Assembly (NCBI RefSeq): GCF_037094685.1
Contig: NZ_CP146614.1
Span: 3,782,001-3,846,000, forward strand
Length of the DNA: 64,000 nt
Reading direction: 5' to 3'
Origin: Massilia sp. METH4
GTDB taxonomy: Bacteria > Pseudomonadota > Gammaproteobacteria > Burkholderiales > Burkholderiaceae_D
Shown: one piece after another, positions 42,858 to 51,753 of the stretch
How positions within the stretch are numbered: position 1 is the stretch's first letter
Layout of the letters: each line of letters begins with the position of its first letter
Program-made: the position numbers and the translations under genes
Notes under the pieces: generated by a model
Databases searched by the model: none
Told to the model about the DNA's origin: nothing
The model's input: only the letters and a program-made list of their open reading frames with translations

Positions 42858-43969
42858 GCTCCACCGAAGTCCCTGTAGGCGGCGTTGCGCACGTCGCGCG
42901 GGAAGGCGCCCGCCATCCCTTCGAACGCCGTGTTCGTGAGCTGCACCACGATCAGGTCCGCGATCGGGTCGTGGAACCAGTAGTGGCCATAGGCGCCGCC
43001 CCATTGCAGCGTGCCGCACGATTGCGGCGAATGCGCTTCCTTTGGGTGGGAGAGCACCGCGCCCAGGTAGCCGAATCCCCAGCCGGGGCCCTGCGTCATC
43101 GCGGTTGGGCCCGTGCGGTCCACTTCGGCCGCGCGCAGGATGGCGCGGTTCGATGTCCTCAGACTCAGCAGGAAGCGCAGAAAATCGTCCGCCGTGCCGG
43201 CCATGCCGGCCCCGCCGGAAGGGTACGATGCCGGGTCGAAGATGCGCCCCGGCGTGAAGTGCGCGAATCCATCCATGAACGGCACTTCCTCTTCCTCGCC
43301 CATGCGCGCCGGCGGCGCCGGTTTCGCATCGCGGTAGGGCGTGACCAGCCGGCCTTCGTCGACGACGTGGAAGGCCGTGTCGCGCATGCGCAAGGGTCCC
43401 GTCACCTCGCGCTGCACGATCGTCGGCAGCGGCATGCTCGTGGCCCGCTCGAGCACGGCGCCCAGCACATCCGTCGCGACCGAATAGCGCCAGCTCGTGC
43501 CCGGCGCATAGGCCAGCGGGCATGACGCGATGCGCGCCAGGTTTTCCTCCAGCGACAGGCCGGCCTGGTCCAGGCCGTCGGAGACGCGCGCCCGCCGGTA
43601 CGGCCCATCCGGCGGCTCCAGGAAGCCGTACGATAGCCCGGCCGTGTGCGTGAGCAGGTGTTGCAGCGTGATCGACGGCGTGGAACCGTCCGGCAGGCGC
43701 GGGTGGAAATCGGGCAGCCACTCGGTGACGGCGGCGGAAAGGTCGATGGTTTCCTCGTCGGCCAGCTTCAGGGCGGCGGTGGCGACGAGCGGCTTGGTGA
43801 TCGAGGCGAGGCGGAACACGGCGTCCTCGCGCATCGGTACGCCGTGCTCGCGGTCCGCGTGGCCGGCCGCGCGGCGGTAGACGATCTCGCCGTCGCGCGC
43901 CGCGAGCACCACGGTGCCGACGATGCGTTGCCGTGCGATGGCGCTGTCGATGACCTTGTCGAGATTCAT
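42854..43969 (-). CDS. Beta-lactamase class C-like serine hydrolase
   Basis: 371 aa. SxxK nucleophile S56-I-T-K59 (FRLASITKP), a Y162-S-V motif in the YxN position and a C-terminal GHYWFHDP in place of KTG. This is the esterase/D-aminopeptidase-type branch of serine beta-lactamase-like proteins. No signal peptide, so it is cytoplasmic and is more likely an esterase than an antibiotic resistance enzyme. Convergent overlap with yaeQ. Confidence 0.88.
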   Translation of the reverse strand: MNLDKVIDSAIARQRIVGTVVLAARDGEIVYRRAAGHADREHGVPMREDAVFRLASITKPLVATAALKLADEETIDLSAAVTEWLPDFHPRLPDGSTPSITLQHLLTHTAGLSYGFLEPPDGPYRRARVSDGLDQAGLSLEENLARIASCPLAYAPGTSWRYSVATDVLGAVLERATSMPLPTIVQREVTGPLRMRDTAFHVVDEGRLVTPYRDAKPAPPARMGEEEEVPFMDGFAHFTPGRIFDPASYPSGGAGMAGTADDFLRFLLSLRTSNRAILRAAEVDRTGPTAMTQGPGWGFGYLGAVLSHPKEAHSPQSCGTLQWGGAYGHYWFHDPIADLIVVQLTNTAFEGMAGAFPRDVRNAAYRDFGGA

Positions 43970-44029
43970 ATGGGTTCCTCCGTACAGGCCGCCATCTTAG
44001 CGGCGATCGTGCGCGCGTGCAGCGCGGGC

Positions 44030-44035
44030 TATAAT
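44030..44035 (+). promoter_or_regulatory. -10 element of the copper operon, leaderless arrangement
   Basis: A perfect TATAAT ends 7 nt before the ATG of the DUF2946 gene. No good -35 is seen, which suggests an activator, perhaps metal-responsive. Confidence 0.5.
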
Positions 44036-44042
44036 TGCCGGC

Positions 44043-44489
44043 ATGACGACATCGTTCCAACGGCTGCTGCGGCTCCGCTTCGCATGGGTCGCGTGCTGCG
44101 CGATCCTGCTGAACGCGCTCGCGCCGGCGGTGTCGCACGCACTGGCCGCTTCGCCGGTGCGGGGCCACGCCTGGGAAATCTGCCTGAACGACGGTACGCG
44201 GCTGGCGGGCTACGGTGAACTGGACGAAGCCACGTTCCGCGCGCTGACCGACCGGGCCAATCCCATGCCTCCCGGTTTCGCCTCCCATGACATGAGCGAT
44301 GCCGCGGCCATGGCCGATTGCGGCTACTGCCTGCCGCATGCCGGTTCGGTGGGCCTGCCGCCGCCGGCGGGCTTCATCGTGCCTGCCGCTACTGCCGCGG
44401 CGGAACGTCCCTACCTGTATTACCACGCCCCGCGGCCCTTGCAAGCCTGGGCCGGCGCGCAGCCGCGAGGTCCGCCCGCCATCTCCTGA
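44043..44489 (+). CDS. DUF2946-type small exported/membrane protein
   Basis: 148 aa. A basic start and hydrophobic helix (WVACCAILLNALAPAVSHAL) are followed by a His/Met/Cys-containing region (FASHDMSDAAAMADCGYCLP, H). The C-x2-C-x2-H group looks able to bind metal. DUF2946 genes are common beside PCu(A)C chaperones and TonB receptors, as here, so it is likely part of copper handling. First gene of a three-gene operon. Confidence 0.82.
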   Translation: MTTSFQRLLRLRFAWVACCAILLNALAPAVSHALAASPVRGHAWEICLNDGTRLAGYGELDEATFRALTDRANPMPPGFASHDMSDAAAMADCGYCLPHAGSVGLPPPAGFIVPAATAAAERPYLYYHAPRPLQAWAGAQPRGPPAIS

Positions 44490-44528
44490 TTTCGTTGCGC
44501 AGTCTTTCAACCATTCAGGAGCCACACC

Positions 44529-44969
44529 ATGAAACACCTCTTCACTGCCGCCGCACTGGCCGCTTCCTCCATCGCCGCCCACGCACAGGTGATCGTCACC
44601 GATGCCTGGGCCCGCGCCACCGTGCCCGCCGCCAGGGCGTCCGGCGCCTTCATGCAAATCGTATCGAAGACCGATGCCCGCCTGGTCGGCGTCAGCAGCC
44701 CGGTCGCCACGGCCGAGCTGCACCAGATGTCGATGCAGGACAACCGCATGTCCATGGCCCATGTCGAAGCGATCGACCTGCCGGCCGGCAAGGCCGTGCA
44801 ACTGGCTCCGGGCGGCTACCACGTGATGCTGATGGGACTGAAGCGCCAGCTGAAGGAAGGCGAGACGGTGCCTGTCACGCTGGTCGTCGAACAAAAGGGC
44901 GGCAAGCGTGACAATGTGGAAGTGCAGCTGGCCGTGCGGCCGCTGACCTACGCGCCGCCGCGCCACTAG
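44529..44969 (+). CDS. Periplasmic copper chaperone PCu(A)C
   Basis: 146 aa. Signal peptide MKHLFTAAALAASSIAAHA. The copper site fits the family pattern exactly: H65-x10-M76-x21-H98-x-M100. It binds Cu(I) in the periplasm and delivers it to the CuA site of cytochrome oxidase, or helps uptake. It lies 39 bp after the DUF2946 gene and 8 bp before the TonB receptor gene. Confidence 0.94.
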   Translation: MKHLFTAAALAASSIAAHAQVIVTDAWARATVPAARASGAFMQIVSKTDARLVGVSSPVATAELHQMSMQDNRMSMAHVEAIDLPAGKAVQLAPGGYHVMLMGLKRQLKEGETVPVTLVVEQKGGKRDNVEVQLAVRPLTYAPPRH

Positions 44970-44977
44970 GAGGCGCC

Positions 44978-47230
44978 GTGTTCCCACCTTTGAAACGACC
45001 GCTGGCAGCCATGCTGGCGGCGCTGGGCCTGTGCGCCCATGCGCAGGCGCAAGAGCTCGATGTCGTCACGATTCACGGCGGCCGGCCTACCTCGCTGCCC
45101 ACGCAGATTCCGACCACGATCGAGGGCATCACCGCGGCGCAGATCGAAGAGCGCATCAATGCGTTCGACGCCGAGGACGCGCTGAAATACTTCCCCAGCC
45201 TGAACGTGCGCAAGCGCTACATCGGCGACTATGACCACGCGGTGCTGGCCAGCCGTGCCTCCGGCACCGGCAACAGCGCCCGCTCGCTGGTGTACGCGGA
45301 TGCCATCCTGCTGTCGAACCTGCTGGGCAACGGCGCCACGTACACGCCGCGCTGGGGCCTCGTCACGCCCGAGGAAATCGAGCGCGTCGATGTGCTGTAT
45401 GGTCCGTTCTCGGCCGCCTATCCCGGCAACTCCGTCGGCGCCGTGGTCGATTTCCAGACCCGCATGCCCACGAAGCTGGAAGGCCATGTGCGGCTGGCCG
45501 GCTTCGCGCAGCGCTTCGCGCAATATGGCACCCGCGACACCTTCCATGGCAAGCAGGGCAGCGCGGCGCTGGGCGACCGGCAGGGCGCGCTGTCGTGGTG
45601 GCTGCACCTGTCGCGCCAGGACAGCGACGGGCAACCGATCGGCTTTGCCAACAAGCTGGTCGCCAACGGCGTGGCCGGCAGCGGCGGCGTGCCCGTTTCC
45701 GGCGCGGTCGCCGGCCGCAACCCGTCGAACCGCGACTGGCTGATCCTGGGCGCGAACAACCAGGTGCACACGGTGCAGGACCACGCCAAGGTGAAGCTGG
45801 CCTATGACTTCTCGCCCGTCCTGCGCGCCAGCTACACGCTCGGCTGGTGGAAGAACGACGCGGACCGGCGCAGCGAGTCCTACCTGCGCGACGCGGCCGG
45901 CAAGACCGTGACGGGCGGCGACATCAATGTGGACGGCCGGCGTTACACGCTGCTGGCCTCCGACTTCGCGCCGCAGCGGGGCGACCTGGAACACCTGATG
46001 CACGGCTTGTCCGTCAAACGGCATGCAAAGGGCACCTTCGACTGGGAATTCGCCGCCAGCAAGGTCGACTACCGGAAGGACCTCGTGCGTGTGCCGACCG
46101 TGGTGCTGGCCGGCCAGGATGCGACGGGGCAGGGCAATGTGACCGACATGGCGGGCAGCGGCTGGCACACGCTGGCGCTGAAGGGCACGTGGCGGCCGGA
46201 CGCCGCGCACACGGTGGACCTGGGCGTGCAGCGCGACGGCGCGCGACTGCGCACGCGCGTGTTCGCCACGCCGGACTGGCTGGCGGGCAGCGACGGCCGG
46301 CACGTCTCGACGTTCAACGGCGACACGCGGCTGACCAGCATCTACGCGCAGGACACGTGGCGCATCGGCGAGCGCTGGAAAGCCACGCTGGGCGCGCGCT
46401 GGGAACGCTGGCAGGCATATGGGGGAGAAGTGTCGAACGCCACGAGCGGCCTGCTGCATTTCGGCGAACGCAGCGAAAGCGGCTGGTCGCCGAAGGCGGC
46501 GCTGGCCTGGCGCTTCACCGACGAATGGACGTTGAAGGCCTCCGCCGGCCGGGCGATGCGCAATCCGACGGCGGCGGAACTGTTCCAGGGCTCGATCGTG
46601 GATGGCCGTATCGTCAACACCGACCCGTACCTGCGCGCCGAGCGTTCCTGGACGGAGGAGCTGACGGCCGAACGCCTGGTTGCAAAAGGCAGCCTGCGCG
46701 CCACGCTGTTCCACGAACGCACGCGCGACGCGCTGTATGCGCAACCGCTGACGCCCACCGTGTCCACCGTGCAGAACGTGGGCCGCATCCGCACGGTCGG
46801 GCTGGAACTGGCGCAGCAGGCCGACGATGTGCTGGTCGAAGGTTTGTCCTTGCAGTCCAGCCTCACGTATGCCGATTCGCGCATTCGCGAGAACGCCGCG
46901 TTGCCCGCCTCGGTCGGCAAGCGGCAGCCGCGCGTGCCGCGCTGGCGCGCGACGGCGCTGGCCACGTGGCGCGCCGGCGACCGCCTCTCCGCCAGCGCCG
47001 GCGTGCGCTACAGCGGCACGCAGTACGGCACGCTGGACAACAGCGACCCAAACGGTTTCACGTACATGGGCGTCTCGCGCTACCTCGTGGCGGACGTGCG
47101 GCTGCGGTACCGCTTCGACGAACACTGGTCCGGCGCGCTCGGGATCGATAACCTGGGCAACGAGAAGTACTGGGCCTTCCACCCGTACACGCAGCGCACG
47201 CTGGTGGCGGAGTTGAAGTTCGACCTGTAA
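44978..47230 (+). CDS. TonB-dependent outer-membrane receptor, probably copper-linked
   Basis: 750 aa, GTG start at 44978 with AGGAGG seven bases before it. Signal peptide to AQAQ, TonB-box-like ELDVVTIHG, plug domain about 35-160 (LNVRKRYIGDYDHAV, EEIERVDVLYGPFSAAYPGN), then a 22-strand barrel ending in VAELKFDL. It is co-transcribed with the PCu(A)C chaperone, so the ligand may be copper or a copper chelate, but sequence alone cannot decide. A strong hairpin follows. Confidence 0.9.
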   Translation: MFPPLKRPLAAMLAALGLCAHAQAQELDVVTIHGGRPTSLPTQIPTTIEGITAAQIEERINAFDAEDALKYFPSLNVRKRYIGDYDHAVLASRASGTGNSARSLVYADAILLSNLLGNGATYTPRWGLVTPEEIERVDVLYGPFSAAYPGNSVGAVVDFQTRMPTKLEGHVRLAGFAQRFAQYGTRDTFHGKQGSAALGDRQGALSWWLHLSRQDSDGQPIGFANKLVANGVAGSGGVPVSGAVAGRNPSNRDWLILGANNQVHTVQDHAKVKLAYDFSPVLRASYTLGWWKNDADRRSESYLRDAAGKTVTGGDINVDGRRYTLLASDFAPQRGDLEHLMHGLSVKRHAKGTFDWEFAASKVDYRKDLVRVPTVVLAGQDATGQGNVTDMAGSGWHTLALKGTWRPDAAHTVDLGVQRDGARLRTRVFATPDWLAGSDGRHVSTFNGDTRLTSIYAQDTWRIGERWKATLGARWERWQAYGGEVSNATSGLLHFGERSESGWSPKAALAWRFTDEWTLKASAGRAMRNPTAAELFQGSIVDGRIVNTDPYLRAERSWTEELTAERLVAKGSLRATLFHERTRDALYAQPLTPTVSTVQNVGRIRTVGLELAQQADDVLVEGLSLQSSLTYADSRIRENAALPASVGKRQPRVPRWRATALATWRAGDRLSASAGVRYSGTQYGTLDNSDPNGFTYMGVSRYLVADVRLRYRFDEHWSGALGIDNLGNEKYWAFHPYTQRTLVAELKFDL

Positions 47231-47243
47231 GGCCTTGAAACGA

Positions 47244-47274
47244 CAGGCCCGGCGGGCAGCGCCTGCCGGGCCTG
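47244..47274. terminator. Hairpin between the convergent TonB receptor and DUF2807 genes
   Basis: 10-bp stem CAGGCCCGGC/GCCGGGCCTG (47244-47253 with 47265-47274) and an 11-nt loop. No U-tract. It separates two convergent genes and may stop both. Confidence 0.6.
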
Positions 47275-47293
47275 GCAAAGGGGAGGGCGGTTT

Positions 47294-48067
47294 TCAGCGG
47301 GCGGAAGCGCCCAGGCGTTGCACGGTGCCGGAACCGGCCACCGCCTTCGTGACCTGCGCATTGCCGTAGTAGCCGACGTTGCCCGAACCGGTGACGTTGG
47401 CGGTGATCGAACCGCGCGCCGTGAGCACCGACTGGCCCGAGCCGGCCACGGTCACGGTGGCATGCTGCACGTCCAGCCGGCTCGTATCGGCCTTGCCGGA
47501 ACCGGCGATCGAAATCTGCGCGCGGGCCGCCTGGCCGGCCGCGTCGACCTTGCCGCTGCCGGCCACGCCCACTTCCACGGTCTTCGCCTCGATCCCGTCG
47601 ATATCGAGCGCGCCGGAACCGGCCACTTCGAGCGTGAGCTTGTCGGCGCGGATGCGCCTGGCTTCCAGCATGCCCGAGCCGGCCACGCCGAGATTGTCCA
47701 CCGCGCGGGCCCGCACCACGATCTTCAGGCGGCGCCCGTCGATCTGCATGTTCTTGCGCACCGGCCGGATGTTCAGCACCCCGTTCTCCACCACCGTTTC
47801 CACCAGCGGCAGGATATTGTCGTCGCCTTCGATCGTGAGCGTATCGTCGCCGCCGATCACGACTTCCACGTGCGCGCCCGTCGTCAGCTCCACCCCCTTG
47901 AAGGGCCCCGGCTGGCGCGCCTGCGACACGATCTTGCCGCTGCCCTGCACCCGCTCCCCGCCCAGCCACGCCAGCGTGGGCGAATCGGCCGCCGCGGGAA
48001 TGGTCGTGGCCAGCCCGACGGCTGCGGCGAAGGCGGTGGCGATGAGGGCGATGGACTTGGTTTTCAT
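47294..48067 (-). CDS. DUF2807 (GIN-domain) exported beta-helix protein
   Basis: 257 aa. Signal peptide to AAADS, then a DUF2807/head-GIN domain of short beta turns. It is easily recognised by repeats of V-A-G-S-G (LGVAGSGMLEAR, LEVAGSGALDID, VGVAGSGKVDAA, ISIAGSGKADTS, VTVAGSGQSVLT). These form a right-handed beta-helix; the role is unknown, probably envelope associated. ATG 48067 is chosen for its signal peptide. A second DUF2807 protein occurs at 61194-61832. Confidence 0.87.
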   Translation of the reverse strand: MKTKSIALIATAFAAAVGLATTIPAAADSPTLAWLGGERVQGSGKIVSQARQPGPFKGVELTTGAHVEVVIGGDDTLTIEGDDNILPLVETVVENGVLNIRPVRKNMQIDGRRLKIVVRARAVDNLGVAGSGMLEARRIRADKLTLEVAGSGALDIDGIEAKTVEVGVAGSGKVDAAGQAARAQISIAGSGKADTSRLDVQHATVTVAGSGQSVLTARGSITANVTGSGNVGYYGNAQVTKAVAGSGTVQRLGASAR

Positions 48068-48184
48068 GATGGACTCCGAGGATGCTTTGTCGATGATGGG
48101 ATCGTACGCAAAGCGTGCCCAGTGGTCGCGGGCTGTGCGATGGAATGCATGGGGAGCGGAACAGGATGCGAAAACCGGCAAAAG

Positions 48185-48283
48185 CCGGTGACAGGCACCG
48201 GCATTTTTGAAACATTTCCTGAAACCCGGTGACAGGCACCGGGTTTTTTGCAACATTTCCGGATTGCCGGTGCCTGTCACCGG
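48185..48283. repeat. Three copies of a CCGGTGACAGGCACCGG palindrome
   Basis: Direct copies at 48185-48201 and 48225-48243 (extended to 19 bp, CCCGGTGACAGGCACCGGG, followed by T6) and an inverted copy at 48267-48283. AACATTTCC-type spacers recur between them. The hairpins can end transcription. It is a REP-like cluster between the cytochrome operon and the DUF2807 gene. Confidence 0.87.
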
Positions 48284-48314
48284 GGCTGACACGGGTTTTC
48301 TCGTGCGCCCCAGC

Positions 48315-49598
48315 TCAATCCAGCGGAACGGCGCGATACCGGTTCACATCCAGGCTCGACACCGGCGGCGCGTTGTTCCCCCACGCGCTGCGCAGGTACG
48401 ACACCACCTGCGCCACCTCCGCGTCATCGAGTGCATGGCTGAATGGCGGCATGCCGTACGGCCGCGGGTTGCCGCGCGTGCCGGGCGGGAAGCCGCCATT
48501 GAGCACGATGCGGATCGCGTTCGTGGAATCCTGCATGGTCAGGGCGCGGTTGCCGGCCAGCGGCGGATAGTGGGGCGCGTAGCCGGCGCCGTTGGCGCCA
48601 TGGCACTCGGCGCAGTGCTTGTCGTACAACTTCGCGCCGGCCTGCAGGAAGGCCACCGCTTCGGGGGCCTTCGAACGCTCGTGGGGCGCCCCGCCGTTGG
48701 CCGATGCCGGCAGCGATTTCAGGTAGACCGCCATCGCCCGCACGTCGGCCTCCGACAGGTGTTGCAGGCTTTCGCGCACCACCTCCGCCATCGGCCCGAA
48801 CACGGTGGCGCGCGGCGACACGCCGGTATGCAGCAGCTGCGCGATGTCCTCGACGGGCCAGCGACCCAGGCCCGCTTCCGAGTCGGAAGTGAGCGACGGC
48901 GCGTACCAGCCCAGTACCGGCACCAGCCCCCCGGACAGGTCGCCGCCGCTGCCGCCCAGCACATTGCGCGCGCTGTGGCAGGCGCTACAATGGCCAGGGC
49001 CCTCGACAAGGTAGGCGCCGCGGTTCCATTCGGCCGGCCGGTCCCGGCGTTCCTGGTAAACGCCGGGCCGGAAGTACAGCGCGCGCCAGAACGCCAGCGC
49101 GGCCTGGGTGTCGTAGGGGAAGCGCAGCCGGTGCGGCGCGTTCGCATGCCGCACCGGCGGGATGGTGCGGAAATAGGCGTACAGTGCATCGGCGTCGTCG
49201 CGCGTGATCGCCGTGTAGTTCGTGTACGGGAAGGCCGGATAGAGCAGGCGGCCATCGCGCGAGCGGCCATTGTGCAGCGCGTTCCAGAAGTCGTCCGCGC
49301 TCCAGCGGCCGATGCCCGTCTCGGCGTCCTGCGTAATGTTCGGCGCAACGATCGCGCCGAACGGCGTCTGCAGCACGCGGCCGCCGGCATATTGCGCGCC
49401 GCCCCGTGCGGTGTGGCAGGCCATGCAGTCGGCCGCGCGGGCCAGGTAGGCGCCGCGCGCGATTTTCTCGGCGGCGGGCAGGGCGGCGAAGGCGGCGCTG
49501 GCTGGCGGCCCGGCGTCATGGCGCGGCCACAGGAACCCCAGCGCGACTGCCAGCGCCAGTGCCGCCGCGGCGATGATCCAGCGCGTCCGGCGGCTCAT
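48315..49598 (-). CDS. Tri-haem cytochrome c, membrane anchored
   Basis: 427 aa. One N-terminal membrane helix or uncleaved signal (about 6-24). Three CxxCH haem sites are visible: C58MAC61H, a second CSACH near 200 and a third CAECH near 335, each within a cytochrome c domain. This resembles cytochrome subunits of alcohol/aldehyde/gluconate dehydrogenases, which pass electrons to quinone or an oxidase. The flavin or PQQ enzyme subunit is not adjacent. It overlaps the preceding cytochrome gene by 4 bp. Confidence 0.92.
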   Translation of the reverse strand: MSRRTRWIIAAAALALAVALGFLWPRHDAGPPASAAFAALPAAEKIARGAYLARAADCMACHTARGGAQYAGGRVLQTPFGAIVAPNITQDAETGIGRWSADDFWNALHNGRSRDGRLLYPAFPYTNYTAITRDDADALYAYFRTIPPVRHANAPHRLRFPYDTQAALAFWRALYFRPGVYQERRDRPAEWNRGAYLVEGPGHCSACHSARNVLGGSGGDLSGGLVPVLGWYAPSLTSDSEAGLGRWPVEDIAQLLHTGVSPRATVFGPMAEVVRESLQHLSEADVRAMAVYLKSLPASANGGAPHERSKAPEAVAFLQAGAKLYDKHCAECHGANGAGYAPHYPPLAGNRALTMQDSTNAIRIVLNGGFPPGTRGNPRPYGMPPFSHALDDAEVAQVVSYLRSAWGNNAPPVSSLDVNRYRAVPLD

Positions 49599-50338
49599 CG
49601 CGCGCCTCCATGGTCCGGCACGCCGCCGCAGCGCAGCGGCAAGGGCGCGGCGGGGGCCTCGGCCGGGCGCGCCGCCGCGTCCACGGGCTGGCTCGCCAGC
49701 CAGGTCGAGACGGCCGCCACGTCCGCCTCCGACAGGCGCGCCGCGATATCGGCCATGCAGTCTGGCGCCTGCGCGCGCCGCGCCTTGTTCTTCCACGCGC
49801 CGAACTGCGCGTTGATGTAGTCGCGCGGCAGCCCGACCAGGCCGGGAATCGCCGGCGCCACGCCGGCCAGCCGCTGGCCGTGGCAGGCCACGCAGGCGGG
49901 AACCTTGCGCGCCGCGTCGCCCTGCTGCACGAGCACCCGGCCCCGTTCCAGCGCCTGGGCGGTGGCGGCCACCGGGGCCGGCGGCGGGTAGGGCGGGTGC
50001 TGGCTTGCGAAGAATTGCGCGATCTCGCGCAGGTACGGTTCGGGCAAGTGCTCGACCATGTACGTCATCATGGGGAATTGCCGCCGCCCGTCGCGGAAGT
50101 TCAGCAGCTGGTTGTACAGGTAGCCCTCCGGCTTGCCGGCGATACGGGGAAAGAATGCATCGTTACGGCCCTGCGGTTGGTGGCACGCCAGGCACGGCGC
50201 GACGCGCTGCGCCAGCGTATCGGGCGGGGCGGCCGTGGCAACGGGGGGTACGGCCAGCGCGAACGAGGGCAGGGCGAACGAGGGCAGGGCAAATGCGGCG
50301 GCAAGCGCCGCATGCAGCGGGAGTCTCGGTTTGGGCAT
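49595..50338 (-). CDS. Di-haem cytochrome c (c4-like)
   Basis: 247 aa. Signal peptide with a short internal repeat (ALPSFALPSFALAV), reflecting a 15-bp tandem duplication. Two haem motifs, CLACH (about 49-53) and CVACH (about 148-152), lie in two cytochrome c domains, like cytochrome c4. The stop overlaps the tri-haem cytochrome start (ATGA), so they form one unit. They probably act as a periplasmic electron relay. The ATG at 50338 is set by the signal peptide. Confidence 0.88.
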   Translation of the reverse strand: MPKPRLPLHAALAAAFALPSFALPSFALAVPPVATAAPPDTLAQRVAPCLACHQPQGRNDAFFPRIAGKPEGYLYNQLLNFRDGRRQFPMMTYMVEHLPEPYLREIAQFFASQHPPYPPPAPVAATAQALERGRVLVQQGDAARKVPACVACHGQRLAGVAPAIPGLVGLPRDYINAQFGAWKNKARRAQAPDCMADIAARLSEADVAAVSTWLASQPVDAAARPAEAPAAPLPLRCGGVPDHGGAR

Positions 50339-50408
50339 GCCGTTCCGGTGCGGTTGTCGACCAGGCAAGCATACCCCCGCCCGCGGCGGAAGAACAGTGG
50401 CGCGCGGT

Positions 50409-51071
50409 TCAGCCGCCGGCCGGTGTCGGCGCCGGCCGCGGCACTTTCGGCGGCCGCTGCGGCGGCAGCTTGTTGCCGAGCGCGAGCCAGTGGCGGTAGA
50501 CGCGCAGCGCCACCTGGGCATCGTCGGCCGCGTATTGCAATTGCTTGTCCGTCAGGCGCGGCGTGGCCCAGTTGGTGGTGGAAATCTTCTTTGATTTCTG
50601 CAGCTTCCGGCCGAAGTACTGCGCCACGGCGCTCTTCGCACCGAGGTCGTGCTTCTGGCCAGGCACGCGCAGCGCTTTCGACAGGTCGGCCACGCGGGCC
50701 GGTTCGATGCCCAGCTTGGCACGCAGCCGCTTCACGTCGTCGGCGAGGCCGAAGCCGACCTTCAGCGTGTCGGCCGATTCGAGGATCGCCTTCAGCGCCG
50801 GCAGCAGCGCCGCCACGTCCGGGCCGACCGGGAACAGCCATGCGGTGAGCTCGTCGGCGAACTGCACGAGGTGCGGTCCGTCCGAGCTCTGGCCCTTGAC
50901 GAAGGTGGGTTTGGATTCGGTGTCGAAACCGATGGCATCGTGCGCCAGCAGCGCGGCCTGGGCGGCCTGCGCTTCTTCGGCCGTGCGCACGAGGCGGATA
51001 TCGGCCAGGGCAATGCCCTGGTAGGGCGGCAGGTCGGGCTCGCCCTGGTGTGCTTCGGTATGGAACGCCAT
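50409..51071 (-). CDS. RNase D-like 3'-5' exonuclease domain protein
   Basis: 220 aa. DEDDy exonuclease motifs are present: D50 and E52 in IGFDTESKP, the second Asp in VGFGLADDVKRL, and YAADDAQVA with Tyr and Asp. It has only the nuclease domain, with no HRDC, so it is shorter than RNase D (about 375 aa). It may trim RNA or DNA 3' ends. Its ATG overlaps the proQ stop by 1 bp (TGATG), linking it with an RNA chaperone. Confidence 0.88.
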   Translation of the reverse strand: MAFHTEAHQGEPDLPPYQGIALADIRLVRTAEEAQAAQAALLAHDAIGFDTESKPTFVKGQSSDGPHLVQFADELTAWLFPVGPDVAALLPALKAILESADTLKVGFGLADDVKRLRAKLGIEPARVADLSKALRVPGQKHDLGAKSAVAQYFGRKLQKSKKISTTNWATPRLTDKQLQYAADDAQVALRVYRHWLALGNKLPPQRPPKVPRPAPTPAGG

Positions 51072-51598
51072 CAGCCCTTGCGGGAGAACTTTGCGGTCAG
51101 CTGTTCCAGCTTTTCCTGGCGGCGGCGCGCCGCTTCCTCGGCCGCCTGCGCCTCGCGCTCGGCCTTCTTGCGCTCCGCTTCCTTGCGGAACCGTTCGGCC
51201 AGCGTATCCTTGGCGTGCTTGCGGTGCACGTCCGTCACTTCCGCGCCGGTCGAACCGTCGAGGTTGTAGCGCACGCTCGCTTTTTCCATCGCGCGCAGGT
51301 AGCGCTGCGAACCGGTGTGGATGCCCAGCGCGGCACGCATCAGCTTGCGGTCGATACCCGGCACCTGGGCGAGGATCTGCTTGTCGATCCCGATCGCCAG
51401 CGGCAGGAAATCGCGGAAAGGCGGGAATTGCTGCTGGAGCTGCTTCAACAGCGAACGTGCGCTCGGCGCCGGCGCGGCGGCGGGTGCCGCGGTGCGCGCG
51501 GCTTCGTTCGCGACAGTGCTGGCAGCAGCAGATCCGGCAGCAGATTCCGTAGCAGATTCGTCGGCAGCGGACGTCTCGGGGGTAAGGCTGGTATTCAT
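51071..51598 (-). CDS. proQ: ProQ/FinO-domain RNA chaperone
   Basis: 175 aa. A disordered Ala/Ser/Thr-rich N-terminus (1-44) precedes the ProQ/FinO domain (about 47-120: LKQLQQQFPPFRDFLPLAIG, KLMRAALGIHTGSQRYL, VRYNLDGS). The tail is basic and coiled (about 128-175). The protein binds structured sRNAs and mRNA 3' ends. MNTSLTPETS at 51598 is chosen as start; an in-frame ATG about 11 codons upstream is possible. It is divergent from the putative RNA/rpoD unit. Confidence 0.9.
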   Translation of the reverse strand: MNTSLTPETSAADESATESAAGSAAASTVANEAARTAAPAAAPAPSARSLLKQLQQQFPPFRDFLPLAIGIDKQILAQVPGIDRKLMRAALGIHTGSQRYLRAMEKASVRYNLDGSTGAEVTDVHRKHAKDTLAERFRKEAERKKAEREAQAAEEAARRRQEKLEQLTAKFSRKG

Positions 51599-51741
51599 CG
51601 ACTTCAGTGATTGATCAGGAGGCGCCAGCATACCACGCGCGATCCGCGCGCGCGTTGCATTTTTCTTCATCATGACGAGTCGACCACGCGCCGCCACGAA
51701 GATTGCATGGCCGGCGGCGTGCCAGATGATGTCAAACCGTG

Positions 51742-51747
51742 TATAAT
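51742..51747 (+). promoter_or_regulatory. Strong -10 element for the RNA/rpoD unit
   Basis: A perfect TATAAT preceded by TG (TGTATAAT). The expected +1 is near 51754. The -35 region is poor. It directs transcription towards rpoD, away from proQ. Confidence 0.6.
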
Positions 51748-51753
51748 GGCCGA

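Noticed and set aside
42312..44987. 891-codon minus-strand frame over yaeQ, the serine hydrolase and the copper genes
   Set aside because: Shadow frame spanning genes of both strands without ribosome site or domain.
48185..48283. Possible small CRISPR or integron-type array
   Set aside because: Repeats are 17-19 bp palindromes in both orientations with short similar spacers; better explained as REP-like hairpins.
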